From NCBI RefSeq assembly GCF_001548475.1, contig NZ_LRUJ01000027.1, forward strand, positions 1 to 64,000: a stretch of DNA of 64,000 bases. The letters are read 5' to 3'. Shown piece by piece: positions 17,077 to 25,585 of the stretch; the stretch's first letter is position 1, and each line of letters opens with the position of its first letter. The notes under the pieces are model-generated. The model was not told the origin of the DNA. It worked only from the letters and a program-made list of their open reading frames with translations, and did no database searches. This stretch comes from Bordetella hinzii LMG 13501. Its GTDB lineage: Bacteria > Pseudomonadota > Gammaproteobacteria > Burkholderiales > Burkholderiaceae_B. Made by a program: the position numbers and the translations under genes.

Positions 17077-18291
17077 ATGTCCGCCACCGATACTCCGCGT
17101 CCCCATGCCCGTCCCGTCACGTTGCTGCTGAACGTCGCCCACGCCATCGACCACATGTTCCTGCTGATCTTTGCCGCGGCGGTGGCGACCATCGCGGCCG
17201 ATTTCGGTTTTTCGCGTTGGGAAGACCTGATGCCTTATGGCGTGACGGCGTTTTTCCTGTTCGGCATCGGCTCCTGGCCCTCGGGCCGGCTGGGCGATCT
17301 GTGGGGGCGGCGGCGCATGATGCTGCTGTTCTTCTTCGGCATCGGCGCCTCGGCGCTGCTGTGCGCGCTGGCCCGCGATGCCTGGCAGCTGGCGGGGGGG
17401 CTGGCCCTGGTGGGCCTGTTCGCCTCCATCTACCATCCGGTCGGCATTCCCATGATCGTGCAGCACGCGCCCAGGCCCGGCGCGGTCATCGGCATCAACG
17501 GGCTGGCTGGCAACCTGGGCGTGGCGGTCGCCGCGCTGGTCACGGGTTATCTCGTCAAGACCCTGGGCTGGCGCGCGGCCTTCGCGCTGCCCGGGCTGTT
17601 TGCGCTGGCCTGCGGCCTGCTCTTCATATGGGTCTGCCCGCGGGAAACCGAAGCGCCGGCGCGCCGCAAGAGCCGCGCGGCCGTGACCCTATCGCCGCGC
17701 GCGCTGGCGCGCGCCTTCGCGGTCATGACGGCCGCGGCGGTCACGGGCAGCCTGCTGTTCAACTTCACGACCAATGGCAATGCGCAATTGCTCGACGAAC
17801 GCCTTCAGGGCGTGGTCGAGGACCCGGTCGCGCTGGGCGCGCTGCTGGCGGCCATCTATGTCGTGGCGTCGCTGGCTCAGGTAGTCGTGGGCCGCCTGAT
17901 CGACCGCGTGGCCCTGAAGTCGCTGTACCTGATGATCGTCCTGGTCCAGGTGCCCTTGCTGCTGTGGGCGGCCTGGGCCCAGGGATGGGCGCTTTACGCC
18001 GCGCTCTTGTGCGCGATGATCTTCATCTTCGGCGCCATCCCGTTCACCGACGCCATGATCGTGCGCTACGTGGACGACCGCAGCCGCTCCCGCGTGGCGG
18101 GCATGCGCCTGACGGTGTCTTTCGGGGTGAGTTCGCTGGCGGTCTGGCTGTTGGGGCCGGTGGTCAAGCAGGCCGGCTTCACGACGCTGCTGCTGGTGAT
18201 GGCGCTCATCGCCGCCTGCACGGCGGCCATGGTGACGCTCCTGCCGGGCGAGCCCGGCCAGGCGGAACACCCGGCCGCGCCCCAGCCCTGA
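17077..18291 (+). CDS. Major facilitator superfamily transporter
   Basis: A 404-residue inner-membrane protein with about 12 hydrophobic segments. An MFS A-like loop follows TM2 (GSWPSGRLGDLWGRRRMM), and a second copy lies mid-protein (VVGRLIDRVALKS). Motifs resemble small-molecule exporters, but the substrate cannot be assigned. It diverges from an AraC regulator and converges on a Bug receptor gene with 6 bp between stops. Confidence 0.85.
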   Translation: MSATDTPRPHARPVTLLLNVAHAIDHMFLLIFAAAVATIAADFGFSRWEDLMPYGVTAFFLFGIGSWPSGRLGDLWGRRRMMLLFFFGIGASALLCALARDAWQLAGGLALVGLFASIYHPVGIPMIVQHAPRPGAVIGINGLAGNLGVAVAALVTGYLVKTLGWRAAFALPGLFALACGLLFIWVCPRETEAPARRKSRAAVTLSPRALARAFAVMTAAAVTGSLLFNFTTNGNAQLLDERLQGVVEDPVALGALLAAIYVVASLAQVVVGRLIDRVALKSLYLMIVLVQVPLLLWAAWAQGWALYAALLCAMIFIFGAIPFTDAMIVRYVDDRSRSRVAGMRLTVSFGVSSLAVWLLGPVVKQAGFTTLLLVMALIAACTAAMVTLLPGEPGQAEHPAAPQP

Positions 18292-18297
18292 CGGCGC

Positions 18298-19275
18298 TTA
18301 CTGGATCTTGATGTTGCGTTCCTTGACCAGCCGGGCCCACAGCGTGGTTTCCTTGGCCAGATGGTCGCGCAAGGCCTCGGGGCTGCTGCCGATGGGCTCG
18401 GCGCCGATGGAGTCCAGCGTGCCGCGCACCTTGGGGTCGGCCATGGCCTGGCGCATGGCCTCATTGAGCTTTTGCACGATCTCCGGCGGCGTGCCGGCCG
18501 GCGCGAAGGCGCCGAACCAGGGCATCAGCTCATAGCCGGGCACGCCGGCTTCGGCCACCGTCGGCACATCCGGCAGGGCCGAGGAGCGCTTGCTGGTCGT
18601 GACGGCCAGGGCCTTGAGTTTGCCCGACAGGATATGCGGCTTGGCCGAGGTGATGCTGTCGAACATATAGTCCACCTGTCCGCCCAGCAGATCGGCCATG
18701 GCCGGGCCGCTGCCCTTGTAGGGAACATGCAGCATGTCCACCTGGGTCATGGAGACAAAAAGCTCTCCGGCCAGGTGGATGGAAGTGCCCACGCCCGCCG
18801 AGGCGAAGGTGTAATGGCCGGGCTTGGCCTTGGCCTGCGCGATCACATCGGCCACGCTGGCGGCCGTATTGCGCGCCGGATTGGTCACCAGCACATTGGG
18901 GACCACGGCCAAAAGCGAAATGGGCGCGAAATCCTTCTGCGGGTCATAACCCATGTCGCCGTACAGCGCCGGATTCACCGCCATGCCGTTGGCCGCGATC
19001 ATGATAGTGTAGCCGTCGGGCGCCGAGCGCGACACCGCCATGGCGCCGATATTACCGCCCGCCCCGGCGCGGTTCTCCACGATGAAGCTGGTGTTCAGGG
19101 CGCGGCCCATGGATTCGCCCAGGGTGCGGGCGATGGCGTCCATGGCGCCGCCGGGCGGGAAGGGCACGACCCATTTGATGGGATGGTCGGGGTAGCCGCT
19201 GGCCTGGGCGCCGGCGGCGCCCAGCAGGCAGGTGGCGGCCAGCGCGGCGCGCGCGAAGGCTTGGGTAATACGCAT
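18298..19275 (-). CDS. Bug/TctC family periplasmic solute-binding protein
   Basis: A 325-residue secreted receptor with a signal peptide ending around AGAQA (residue about 25). Family motifs are YPDHPIKWVVPFPPGGAMDAIAR, VENRAGAGGNIGA and APDGYTIMIAANG near residue 85, with TFASAGVGTSIHLAGELF and VPYKGSGPAMADLLGG later. Bug proteins bind carboxylates and related metabolites, usually for tripartite or other uptake. Start has AGGAG 8 nt upstream. It is 44 bp downstream of the CatB-like gene on the same strand, suggesting uptake of the same aromatic-acid-derived substrate. No TctA/TctB membrane partners are nearby. Confidence 0.92.
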   Translation of the reverse strand: MRITQAFARAALAATCLLGAAGAQASGYPDHPIKWVVPFPPGGAMDAIARTLGESMGRALNTSFIVENRAGAGGNIGAMAVSRSAPDGYTIMIAANGMAVNPALYGDMGYDPQKDFAPISLLAVVPNVLVTNPARNTAASVADVIAQAKAKPGHYTFASAGVGTSIHLAGELFVSMTQVDMLHVPYKGSGPAMADLLGGQVDYMFDSITSAKPHILSGKLKALAVTTSKRSSALPDVPTVAEAGVPGYELMPWFGAFAPAGTPPEIVQKLNEAMRQAMADPKVRGTLDSIGAEPIGSSPEALRDHLAKETTLWARLVKERNIKIQ

Positions 19276-19319
19276 GATGAGTCTCCTGTGTCTTTGTCGT
19301 CAGCGGTGGGCCGCTGGTG

Positions 19320-20441
19320 TCAGCCGCGCCGGTAGAAGGCCAGCTTGTCCTCGTCCAGCGTCAGGCCCAGGCCGGGGCCGGGCGGCAGATGCATGGCGAA
19401 ATTCTCATAGCGCGGCGGCGTGGCCACGATGTCGTCCTTGAGCAGCAGCGGTCCGAACAGCTCCGTGCCCCAGGCCAGGGTCGGCAGGGCGCTAAAGGCA
19501 TGCGCCGAGGCCACCGAACCGATGGATCCCTCGAGCATGGTGCCGCCGTACAGCGCCATGCCGGCGGCATCGCCCACGGCGGCGCAGCGCGTCACGCCGT
19601 ACAGGCCGCCCGACTTGGCGATCTTCAGCGCCAGCACGTCAGCCGCGCCCAGGCGCGCAAGCTCCAGCGCATCGTCCGGTGTGGCCACGGCCTCGTCGGC
19701 CATGATGGGCACCACGAAGCGCGCCGCCAGGCGCGCCATGCCGGCGCGGTTTTCACGCGCGATGGGCTGTTCGATCAGGTCCACGCCAGCCGCCTCCAGG
19801 CGCGCGATGGCGCCGGCCGCCTCGGCCTCGTTCCAGGCCTGGTTGACGTCCACCGTCACCCGGGCCCGGTCGCCCAGCGCTTGCTTGATGCGCGACACAT
19901 GGCGCACGTCCTCGGCCACCGCGCGGCGGCCCACTTTCAGCTTGAACGTATCGTGGCGGCGCGCGGCCAGCAGCGCCTCGGCTTCCTCGATGTCGCGCGC
20001 GGTATCGCCGCTGGCCAGCGTCCACAGCACCGGCAGGGCCTCGCGCACCTGGCCGCCCAGCAGCGCCGATACCGGCACGCCCAGGCGCTTGCCCTGGCCG
20101 TCCAGCAGCGCGGTCTCCAGCGCCGACTTGGCGCAGCGGTTGCCGCGCGCCACCTTGTCCAGGCGGCGCATGGCGCCGTGGATGTTGCTGGCGTCCTGGC
20201 CGATCAGCGCGGGCGCCAGATAGGTGTCGATGGCCAGTTTCATGCCCTCGGGGCTTTCCTCGCCATAGGCCAGCCCGCCTATGGTCGTCGCCTCGCCCAG
20301 GCCCTCGATATCGTCGCTGGCGCGCAGCCGCACGATGACCATGGTCTGCTTCTGCATGACCGCCATGGCCAGCTGGTGGGCGCGGATGGTGGGCAGATCG
20401 ACCAGCAGGGTCTCGATCGCCACAATGGTGGGAGAATTCAT
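19320..20441 (-). CDS. Muconate cycloisomerase family protein (CatB-like)
   Basis: A 373-residue enolase-superfamily enzyme of the muconate-lactonizing group. The general-base pair is in TFKLKVG (K-x-K near residue 167). Metal ligands lie in VTVDVNQAW (D near 196), LIEQP (E near 222) and PIMADEAV (D near 247); the later lysine is in LALKIAKSGG. In the ortho-cleavage pathway CatB converts cis,cis-muconate to muconolactone. A CatR/BenM-like LysR gene diverges from it, and the intergenic palindrome matches the ATAC-N7-GTAT site of that regulator group, which supports a muconate-type substrate. No catA or catC is adjacent, so a related substrate is possible. Confidence 0.87.
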   Translation of the reverse strand: MNSPTIVAIETLLVDLPTIRAHQLAMAVMQKQTMVIVRLRASDDIEGLGEATTIGGLAYGEESPEGMKLAIDTYLAPALIGQDASNIHGAMRRLDKVARGNRCAKSALETALLDGQGKRLGVPVSALLGGQVREALPVLWTLASGDTARDIEEAEALLAARRHDTFKLKVGRRAVAEDVRHVSRIKQALGDRARVTVDVNQAWNEAEAAGAIARLEAAGVDLIEQPIARENRAGMARLAARFVVPIMADEAVATPDDALELARLGAADVLALKIAKSGGLYGVTRCAAVGDAAGMALYGGTMLEGSIGSVASAHAFSALPTLAWGTELFGPLLLKDDIVATPPRYENFAMHLPPGPGLGLTLDEDKLAFYRRG

Positions 20442-20522
20442 ACCTGAAACGACGGATAAACAGCCAGCCTGAAGTATCGCAATGGAAAAACAAGGCGTCC
20501 AAGACTATATTGGTTGCTTTCG

Positions 20523-20537
20523 ATACCTTTAAGGTAT
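20523..20537. promoter_or_regulatory. CatR/BenM-type LysR operator
   Basis: A perfect 15-bp inverted repeat, ATACCTT-T-AAGGTAT, fits the ATAC-N7-GTAT consensus described for BenM/CatM/CatR. It ends 4 bp before the chosen lysR start and 86 bp from the divergent catB-like start, placed for autorepression. A half-site ATACCTG lies next to the catB-like start. Confidence 0.75.
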
Positions 20538-20541
20538 GGGA

Positions 20542-21438
20542 ATGGAACTCCGACACCTGCGATATTTCCAGACGGTGGCGCGCGAAGGCAGCTTCACCCG
20601 GGCGGCCGCCCTCCTGCACATCGCCCAGCCGCCGCTGTCGCGCCAGATCCGCCAGCTCGAAGAGGAACTGGGCGTCACCCTGATCGAGCGCGGCAGCCGC
20701 GGCCTCAAGCTCACCGAAGCCGGGCGTTTTTTACACGAGCAATCCCTGCAGCTGACCGCCCGCCTGGACGAGATTGTCGCCGGCACGCGCCGCCTGGGCG
20801 CCCAGGCGGCGCGCTGGTTCAGCATTGGCTTCGTGCCGTCCACCCTCTACGGCTTTGTGCCCGAACTTATCCGCTACCTGCGCCAGGCCGACGCCCAGGT
20901 CGAGGTCGGCTTGAGCGAAATGACCACGCTGCCCCAGATCGAAGCCCTCAAAAGCGGCCGCATCGACCTGGGCATCGGCCGCATCCCCTTCGACGACCCC
21001 GCCATCGAACGCCGCGTCCTCATGGAAGAACCCCTGGTCGCCGCGCTGCCGCCCAGCCACCCGCTGGCCGGACGCAAGCAGCTGGCGGTCGCCGAATTGG
21101 CCGCCCAGCCCTTCGTGCTCTACCCCGCCCGGCCCCGGCCCAACTATGCCGACCACGTCCTGGGCCTGTTCCGTGCCGCCGGCCACCAGCCCACCGTCAT
21201 CCAGGAAGCCAACGAACTGCAGACCGCCCTGGGCCTGGTCGTCGCCGGCCTGGGCCTGACCCTGGTGCCGGCCAGCGTCCAGCGCTCCAACCGTGCGGAC
21301 ATCGTCTGCCTGCCCGTGGACGCCCCGGCCTTTACCTCGCCCGTTATCCTCAGCTGGCGGCGCGGCGACTCTTCCCCCTTCCTGGCCCAGGCCATCGCCG
21401 CGGCCGAGCGCCTGGCCCGCCAGGCGGCCGCGCCATGA
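20542..21438 (+). CDS. LysR family regulator, CatR/BenM-like
   Basis: A 298-residue LysR regulator with N-terminal winged HTH (MELRHLRYFQTVAREGSFTRAAALLHIAQPPLSRQIRQLEEELG) and a C-terminal periplasmic-binding-like effector domain. The MELRHLRYF opening is that of CatR/BenM-type proteins, which respond to cis,cis-muconate. The start at 20542 has AAGG 7 nt upstream; an ATG two codons earlier is too close to that sequence. It probably activates the divergent catB-like/Bug operon. Confidence 0.9.
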   Translation: MELRHLRYFQTVAREGSFTRAAALLHIAQPPLSRQIRQLEEELGVTLIERGSRGLKLTEAGRFLHEQSLQLTARLDEIVAGTRRLGAQAARWFSIGFVPSTLYGFVPELIRYLRQADAQVEVGLSEMTTLPQIEALKSGRIDLGIGRIPFDDPAIERRVLMEEPLVAALPPSHPLAGRKQLAVAELAAQPFVLYPARPRPNYADHVLGLFRAAGHQPTVIQEANELQTALGLVVAGLGLTLVPASVQRSNRADIVCLPVDAPAFTSPVILSWRRGDSSPFLAQAIAAAERLARQAAAP

Positions 21439-21551
21439 CGGCGCATCGCGGCGCTACGCCAAAGCCGGCGCATTTCTGCTAGAATCGCGGATTCGCGTTT
21501 TACGCAGCGGAAAATTACGGTTTTTGCTGCGTCTTTAAGCGACCCAAATCA

Positions 21552-21642
21552 GGACAGGTGGCCGAGTGGTTGAAGGCGCACGCCTGGAAAGCGTGTATAC
21601 GTGATAAGCGTATCGGGGGTTCGAATCCCCCTCTGTCCGCCA
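21552..21642 (+). tRNA. tRNA-Ser (anticodon GGA)
   Basis: A 91-nt cloverleaf with a 7-bp acceptor stem (GGACAGG/TCTGTCC, one G-U), a D-arm starting GCCGAGTGG, and a CACGC/GCGTG anticodon stem with loop CTGGAAA (anticodon GGA). It has the long variable arm of class II tRNAs (ATACG/CGTAT), a T-arm with GGTTCGAATCC, and an encoded CCA. A -10-like TAGAAT lies at 21480-21485. Confidence 0.96.
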
Positions 21643-21672
21643 AGAATTTGTCCGGCATGGCTGGAATGCCCA

Positions 21673-21705
21673 AAACCCCGCTGACGCAATGTCCGCGGGG
21701 TTTTT
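21673..21705 (+). terminator. Rho-independent terminator after tRNA-Ser
   Basis: Stem AACCCCGC/GCGGGGTT with a 13-nt loop followed by a T-run, about 30 bp after the tRNA. Confidence 0.88.
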
Positions 21706-21899
21706 GTTTTCTACCCGCCAGGCCGCGCGCGCCTCTCATTTCACACCGATGACCCAGTCACGGAAGACGCTGAAGGGCGGGCCGTATCCAATGCGTGGTG
21801 GACCTCTCGACCATTGGGCCGGCGGCGGCGCGGCGCGTATGATGGAGCAGAAAGGCCCGGGTACATGACATTGTTCTTCGCTCATCACGAGGAGACATC

Positions 21900-23426
21900 A
21901 TGGCGGAGCAGCTCTCGCAGAACGCGCGTCCTTTGCAGATCGGCGACATCACGGTCATCGACAACAGCAAGCTCAAGAAGGCGGTGACGGCCGCCGCCCT
22001 GGGCAATGCGATGGAGTGGTTCGATTTCGGCGTCTACGGCTTCGTGGCCTTTGCGCTGGGCAAGGTGTTTTTCCCCGACGCGGCGCCGGCGGTGCAGACC
22101 ATCGCCGCGCTGGGCACGTTTTCCGTGCCTTTTCTCGTGCGGCCGCTGGGCGGCGTGTTCTTCGGCGTGATGGGAGACCGCTATGGCCGGCAGAAAGTGC
22201 TCTCCCTGACCATCATCATCATGGCGATCAGCACGTTCTGCATCGGGCTGATCCCCTCCTACGCGGCCATCGGCCTGTGGGCGCCGCTGTTGCTATTGCT
22301 GTGCAAGCTCGCGCAAGGGTTTTCGGTGGGCGGCGAATATACCGGCGCGGCGGTCTTCGTGGCCGAGTATGCGCCCGACCGGCGGCGCGGCTTCCTGGGC
22401 AGCTGGCTGGACTTCGGTTCCATCGCCGGCTTCGTGCTGGGCGCCGGCCTGGTCGTTCTCCTGCAATCGCTGTTGGGCGACGAGGCCTTCCTGGACTGGG
22501 GGTGGCGCCTGCCGTTCTTCGTGGCCGGGCCGCTGGGGCTGCTGGGGCTTTATCTGCGTCATGCGGCCGAAGAGACGCCGGCCTTCACGCAGCAGCTCGA
22601 AAAAATGGAGCAGGAGGACCGCGACGCGCTGCAGGACAAGCCGACGATCTCGTTCCGCGAGATCTTCTCCAAATACCGTCGCGCGCTGCTTATCTGCATC
22701 GGCATGGTGCTGGTGACCAACATCACCTATTACATGCTGCTGACCTATATGCCCACCTATCTGTCCGGCAGCCTCGGCTATTCCGAATCCCACGGGGTGC
22801 TGATCATCGTGGTGGTCATGATCGGCATGCTGTTCGTGCAGCCGGTGGTCGGCTTCATGAGCGACAAAGTCGGACGCCGGCCCTTTCTGCTGGCCGGCAG
22901 CCTGGGCGTGCTGCTGCTGGCCGTTCCGTCTTTCGGCCTGATCGGCAGCGACAACATGGGGCTGATTTTCCTGGGGCTGCTCTTCCTGGCCGTCTTGCTC
23001 AATTGCATGACGGGCGTGATGGCCTCGACCTTGCCGGCGCTGTTTCCGACGCGCATCCGCTACAGCGCGCTGGCCAGCTCCTTCAATGTGGCCATCATCG
23101 TGGCGGGGCTGACGCCGACCCTGTCGGCCTGGCTGGTCGAGGCGACCGACAACTTGATGATGCCGGCCTTTTATCTCATGGCGGCCGCCGTCATCGGCCT
23201 GGTGACGGCGTTCTTCCTGCCGGAGACGGCCAACAAGCCCTTGCGTGGCGACACACCCAATGCCTCGAGCCGGCATGAGGCCAAGGCCTTGCTGCTGGAG
23301 GCCTATGACAACATCGAGCAGGCCTTGCTCGATGTGGAGGCGGAGATCGCCGAGCTGGAGGCCCGGATCGCGGCCCTGCGCGAGAAGCGCCAGCGGCTGG
23401 CCGACCGCCATCCGCACCTGGAGTAG
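21900..23426 (+). CDS. proP: Proline/glycine betaine H+ symporter ProP
   Basis: A 508-residue MFS osmolyte transporter that matches E. coli ProP almost throughout: LGNAMEWFDFGVYGFVA near residue 35, FLVRPLGGVFFGVMGDRYGRQKVL (MFS loop), QGFSVGGEYTGA, LDFGSIAGFVLGAG and TGVMASTLPALFPT. It ends with the cytoplasmic C-terminal coiled coil (EAYDNIEQALLDVEAEIAE onward, about residues 465-505) that tunes the osmotic response in ProP. The ATG at 21900 follows GAGGAG. It probably mediates proline and betaine uptake during hyperosmotic stress. Confidence 0.94.
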   Translation: MAEQLSQNARPLQIGDITVIDNSKLKKAVTAAALGNAMEWFDFGVYGFVAFALGKVFFPDAAPAVQTIAALGTFSVPFLVRPLGGVFFGVMGDRYGRQKVLSLTIIIMAISTFCIGLIPSYAAIGLWAPLLLLLCKLAQGFSVGGEYTGAAVFVAEYAPDRRRGFLGSWLDFGSIAGFVLGAGLVVLLQSLLGDEAFLDWGWRLPFFVAGPLGLLGLYLRHAAEETPAFTQQLEKMEQEDRDALQDKPTISFREIFSKYRRALLICIGMVLVTNITYYMLLTYMPTYLSGSLGYSESHGVLIIVVVMIGMLFVQPVVGFMSDKVGRRPFLLAGSLGVLLLAVPSFGLIGSDNMGLIFLGLLFLAVLLNCMTGVMASTLPALFPTRIRYSALASSFNVAIIVAGLTPTLSAWLVEATDNLMMPAFYLMAAAVIGLVTAFFLPETANKPLRGDTPNASSRHEAKALLLEAYDNIEQALLDVEAEIAELEARIAALREKRQRLADRHPHLE

Positions 23427-23433
23427 CGGGGAT

Positions 23434-23889
23434 TCAGGCGCCGGCGTAGCGGGCGCGCCGCGCCAGCCAGCGCAAGACCGGGCCGCGCGCCTTGTCGTAG
23501 CCCAGGTTGTAGAAAAAGGCATAGGGCAGGTAGAAGAGCACCAGCGCGATATCCAGCACAAAGGCCTGCCAGAGGCTGATGTCCAGCCACCAGGCGGCCA
23601 GCGGGATCACGATGAGGATGAGCCCGGTCTCGAAACCCAGGGCATGCACCACCCGCAGCCGCAGCGTGCGCGTCCAGCCCATGTGGTTTTCCAGCCGGTC
23701 GAAGCCGGCGTTGTAGACCATGTTCCAGAGCAGCGCGATCCAGGCGATCACGGCGGTGAGCACGCCCATCTCGAACAAGGACTTGCCCATGGCCCAGGCG
23801 GCCACCGGCGCGCACAGGCCGATGGCGAGGATCTCGAACAGGAATGCGTGGAAAAAGCGTTCTTTGAGTGTCTTCTTGGCTTGCGTCAT
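23434..23889 (-). CDS. PACE family multidrug/biocide efflux protein
   Basis: A 151-residue inner-membrane protein with four transmembrane helices in two tandem bacterial transmembrane pair domains: KERFFHAFLFEILAIGLCAPVAAWA and RVVHALGFETGLILIVIPLAAWW. The first-helix glutamate (FHAFLFEI) is the conserved essential acid of PACE pumps such as AceI. The ATG at 23889 is used rather than an in-frame TTG two codons earlier. The adjacent divergent LysR regulator mirrors the AceI-AceR arrangement, suggesting induction by its substrate; the substrate is unknown. Confidence 0.92.
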   Translation of the reverse strand: MTQAKKTLKERFFHAFLFEILAIGLCAPVAAWAMGKSLFEMGVLTAVIAWIALLWNMVYNAGFDRLENHMGWTRTLRLRVVHALGFETGLILIVIPLAAWWLDISLWQAFVLDIALVLFYLPYAFFYNLGYDKARGPVLRWLARRARYAGA

Positions 23890-23954
23890 GACCAACCTCG
23901 GTCTTCAAGGCCCGTATTGTCTGCGATGAACCCGATACGATAAAGTTAGGATTC

Positions 23955-23969
23955 ATCGGAAAAACCGAT
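23955..23969. promoter_or_regulatory. LysR-type operator between PACE pump and regulator
   Basis: ATCGG-AAAAA-CCGAT is a perfect inverted repeat containing T-N11-A, 22 bp before the lysR ATG and 65 bp from the divergent pump start. Placement suits autoregulation and pump activation. Confidence 0.6.
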
Positions 23970-23991
23970 AGATAAAACCAAGGAGACCACC

Positions 23992-24855
23992 ATGCGCCAT
24001 TCGCTGGAGTCGCTGGCCACCTTCGCCCAGGTGGCCGCGGCCGGGTCTTTCTCGGCGGCCGCGCGCACGCTGGGCAAGAGCCAGTCCACGGTCAGCGAAA
24101 CCATCGCCAACCTGGAGGTGGACCTGGATCTGGCGCTGTTCGACCGCAGCCAACGCCAGCCGCTGCTGACCGAGGCCGGCCGGACCCTGCTCGGCCACGC
24201 GCAGCAGGTGCTGGCGGCCAATGACCGCCTGAACCGCGCCGCCAGCCAGTTGGCCGAAGGCCTGGAGCCTCGCCTGACCGTGGTGCTGTCGGATACGTTT
24301 CAGTCTGACACCTTCGAGACCACGCTGAGCGAAATCGACAGGCGCTATCCAGCCCTGCGCTTCGAATGCCTGATCGCCGAGTACGAGGATGTGGTGGCCC
24401 TGGTGCAGCAGGGCCGCGCCCATCTGGGCCTGATGGCCGCGCAGGCCGACTATCCGCCCGATGTGGCGCACGCCACCTTGCCCGAGCTGTCCGAGATCGC
24501 GCTGTGCGTGGGGGCCGGGCATGCGCTGGCGGACCTGCCGCGCGTCACCCTGCAAGACCTCGCCGGGGCGCGCGAGCTGCGCCTGAGCACCTTTGCGCTG
24601 GCCGACAAGGAGGCGCCGCTGGCGCGTCCGACCTGGTCGGCGCCCGGCTACCTGATGCTGCTGGAGATGGCCAGCCTGGGATTCGGCTGGACGGAACTGC
24701 CGCGCTGGATGGTGCAGCGTTTCGGCCAGGGGCGTCTGCGGGAACTGGACGCGCCGGGCTGGCCCCGGCATATCAAGGTCGATGCGGTGTGGTCTACGCG
24801 GCGCACGCTGGGGCCGGCGGGCGCCTGGCTGTTGCAGCGCCTGGCGGGCGAGTAG
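23992..24855 (+). CDS. LysR family regulator (AceR-like by context)
   Basis: A 287-residue LysR regulator with HTH RHSLESLATFAQVAAAGSFSAAARTLGKSQSTVSETIANLE and a C-terminal effector domain (LTVVLSDTFQSDTFETTLSEIDRRYPALRFECL). AAGGAG lies close upstream of the ATG. It diverges from the PACE efflux gene and probably activates it on sensing a toxic cation or biocide. Its 3' end meets the GntR gene tail 6 bp away. Confidence 0.9.
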   Translation: MRHSLESLATFAQVAAAGSFSAAARTLGKSQSTVSETIANLEVDLDLALFDRSQRQPLLTEAGRTLLGHAQQVLAANDRLNRAASQLAEGLEPRLTVVLSDTFQSDTFETTLSEIDRRYPALRFECLIAEYEDVVALVQQGRAHLGLMAAQADYPPDVAHATLPELSEIALCVGAGHALADLPRVTLQDLAGARELRLSTFALADKEAPLARPTWSAPGYLMLLEMASLGFGWTELPRWMVQRFGQGRLRELDAPGWPRHIKVDAVWSTRRTLGPAGAWLLQRLAGE

Positions 24856-24861
24856 AGGCGC

Positions 24862-25536
24862 TCAGCGGGCGAGGAACTTGCCGCGCACCGAGCTGATGTG
24901 CTCGTGCATGAGCGCCGCCGCGCCCGCTTTGTCGCCCTGGCGCACCTTGTCGTAGAGTTCTTCGAGTTCGGCCACATTGGGGCGGGCTTCGGGCACGGGC
25001 GGCTTGTACCAGAGGCGCATGGACCGATCCAGCAGATGGCCGGCGAACTCGGCCAGGATGTCATTGCCCGACTGGGCATAGAGCGCCTGGTGGAATTGGC
25101 GGTCTGTCATCATGCCGCCCAGGCGGTCCTGTTTGCGATGATGGTCCCAGCCTTGCGCGATGATGGCCGACAGGCGCTCGAGGAGTTCGGGCGTGGCGCG
25201 CTCGACCGCCAGGCCCGTGAGGTGGGGCTCGACCAGCAGGCGCGCGGCGATGAGTTCGAGAAAGCTGTCCAGCGTCTCGCCCTTGACCAATATCCCTTTG
25301 CGCGGCAGCACGTCGACCAGGCCTTCGTCGCCCAGGCGCAGGATGGCCTGGTGGACGGGGCTGCGGCCCAGGCCCAGTTGGCCGCACAACTGGGCGACAT
25401 TGATCTGGTCGCCGGCGCGCAGTTCCTGCTTGAGGATCTGCCCCTTGATGGCCACATAGGCCTGCTCGCTGAGCGAGGGGACCTGCGCGCGCTTGCGCGG
25501 TGACTTGCTGGGCGAAGAGAGAATGTCGTCGGGCAT
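24862..25536 (-). CDS. GntR family regulator (FadR/FCD type)
   Basis: A 224-residue regulator with N-terminal winged HTH (SLSEQAYVAIKGQILKQELRAGDQINVAQLCGQLGLGRSPVHQAILRLGDEGLVDVLPRKGILV) and a helical FCD effector domain (DRQFHQALYAQSGNDILAEF, later HEHISSVRGKFLAR). The start at 25536 opens a short basic leader; the longer frame overlaps the adjacent Bug gene. It is last of the minus-strand unit RidA-FAH-Bug-GntR, and the palindrome at 27916-27929 in front of that unit is its likely operator. Confidence 0.9.
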   Translation of the reverse strand: MPDDILSSPSKSPRKRAQVPSLSEQAYVAIKGQILKQELRAGDQINVAQLCGQLGLGRSPVHQAILRLGDEGLVDVLPRKGILVKGETLDSFLELIAARLLVEPHLTGLAVERATPELLERLSAIIAQGWDHHRKQDRLGGMMTDRQFHQALYAQSGNDILAEFAGHLLDRSMRLWYKPPVPEARPNVAELEELYDKVRQGDKAGAAALMHEHISSVRGKFLAR

Positions 25537-25585
25537 GGCGTATGAGTAGGCGGCGTCGGGGATTATAGCGAGCCGCCTGCCGCGC

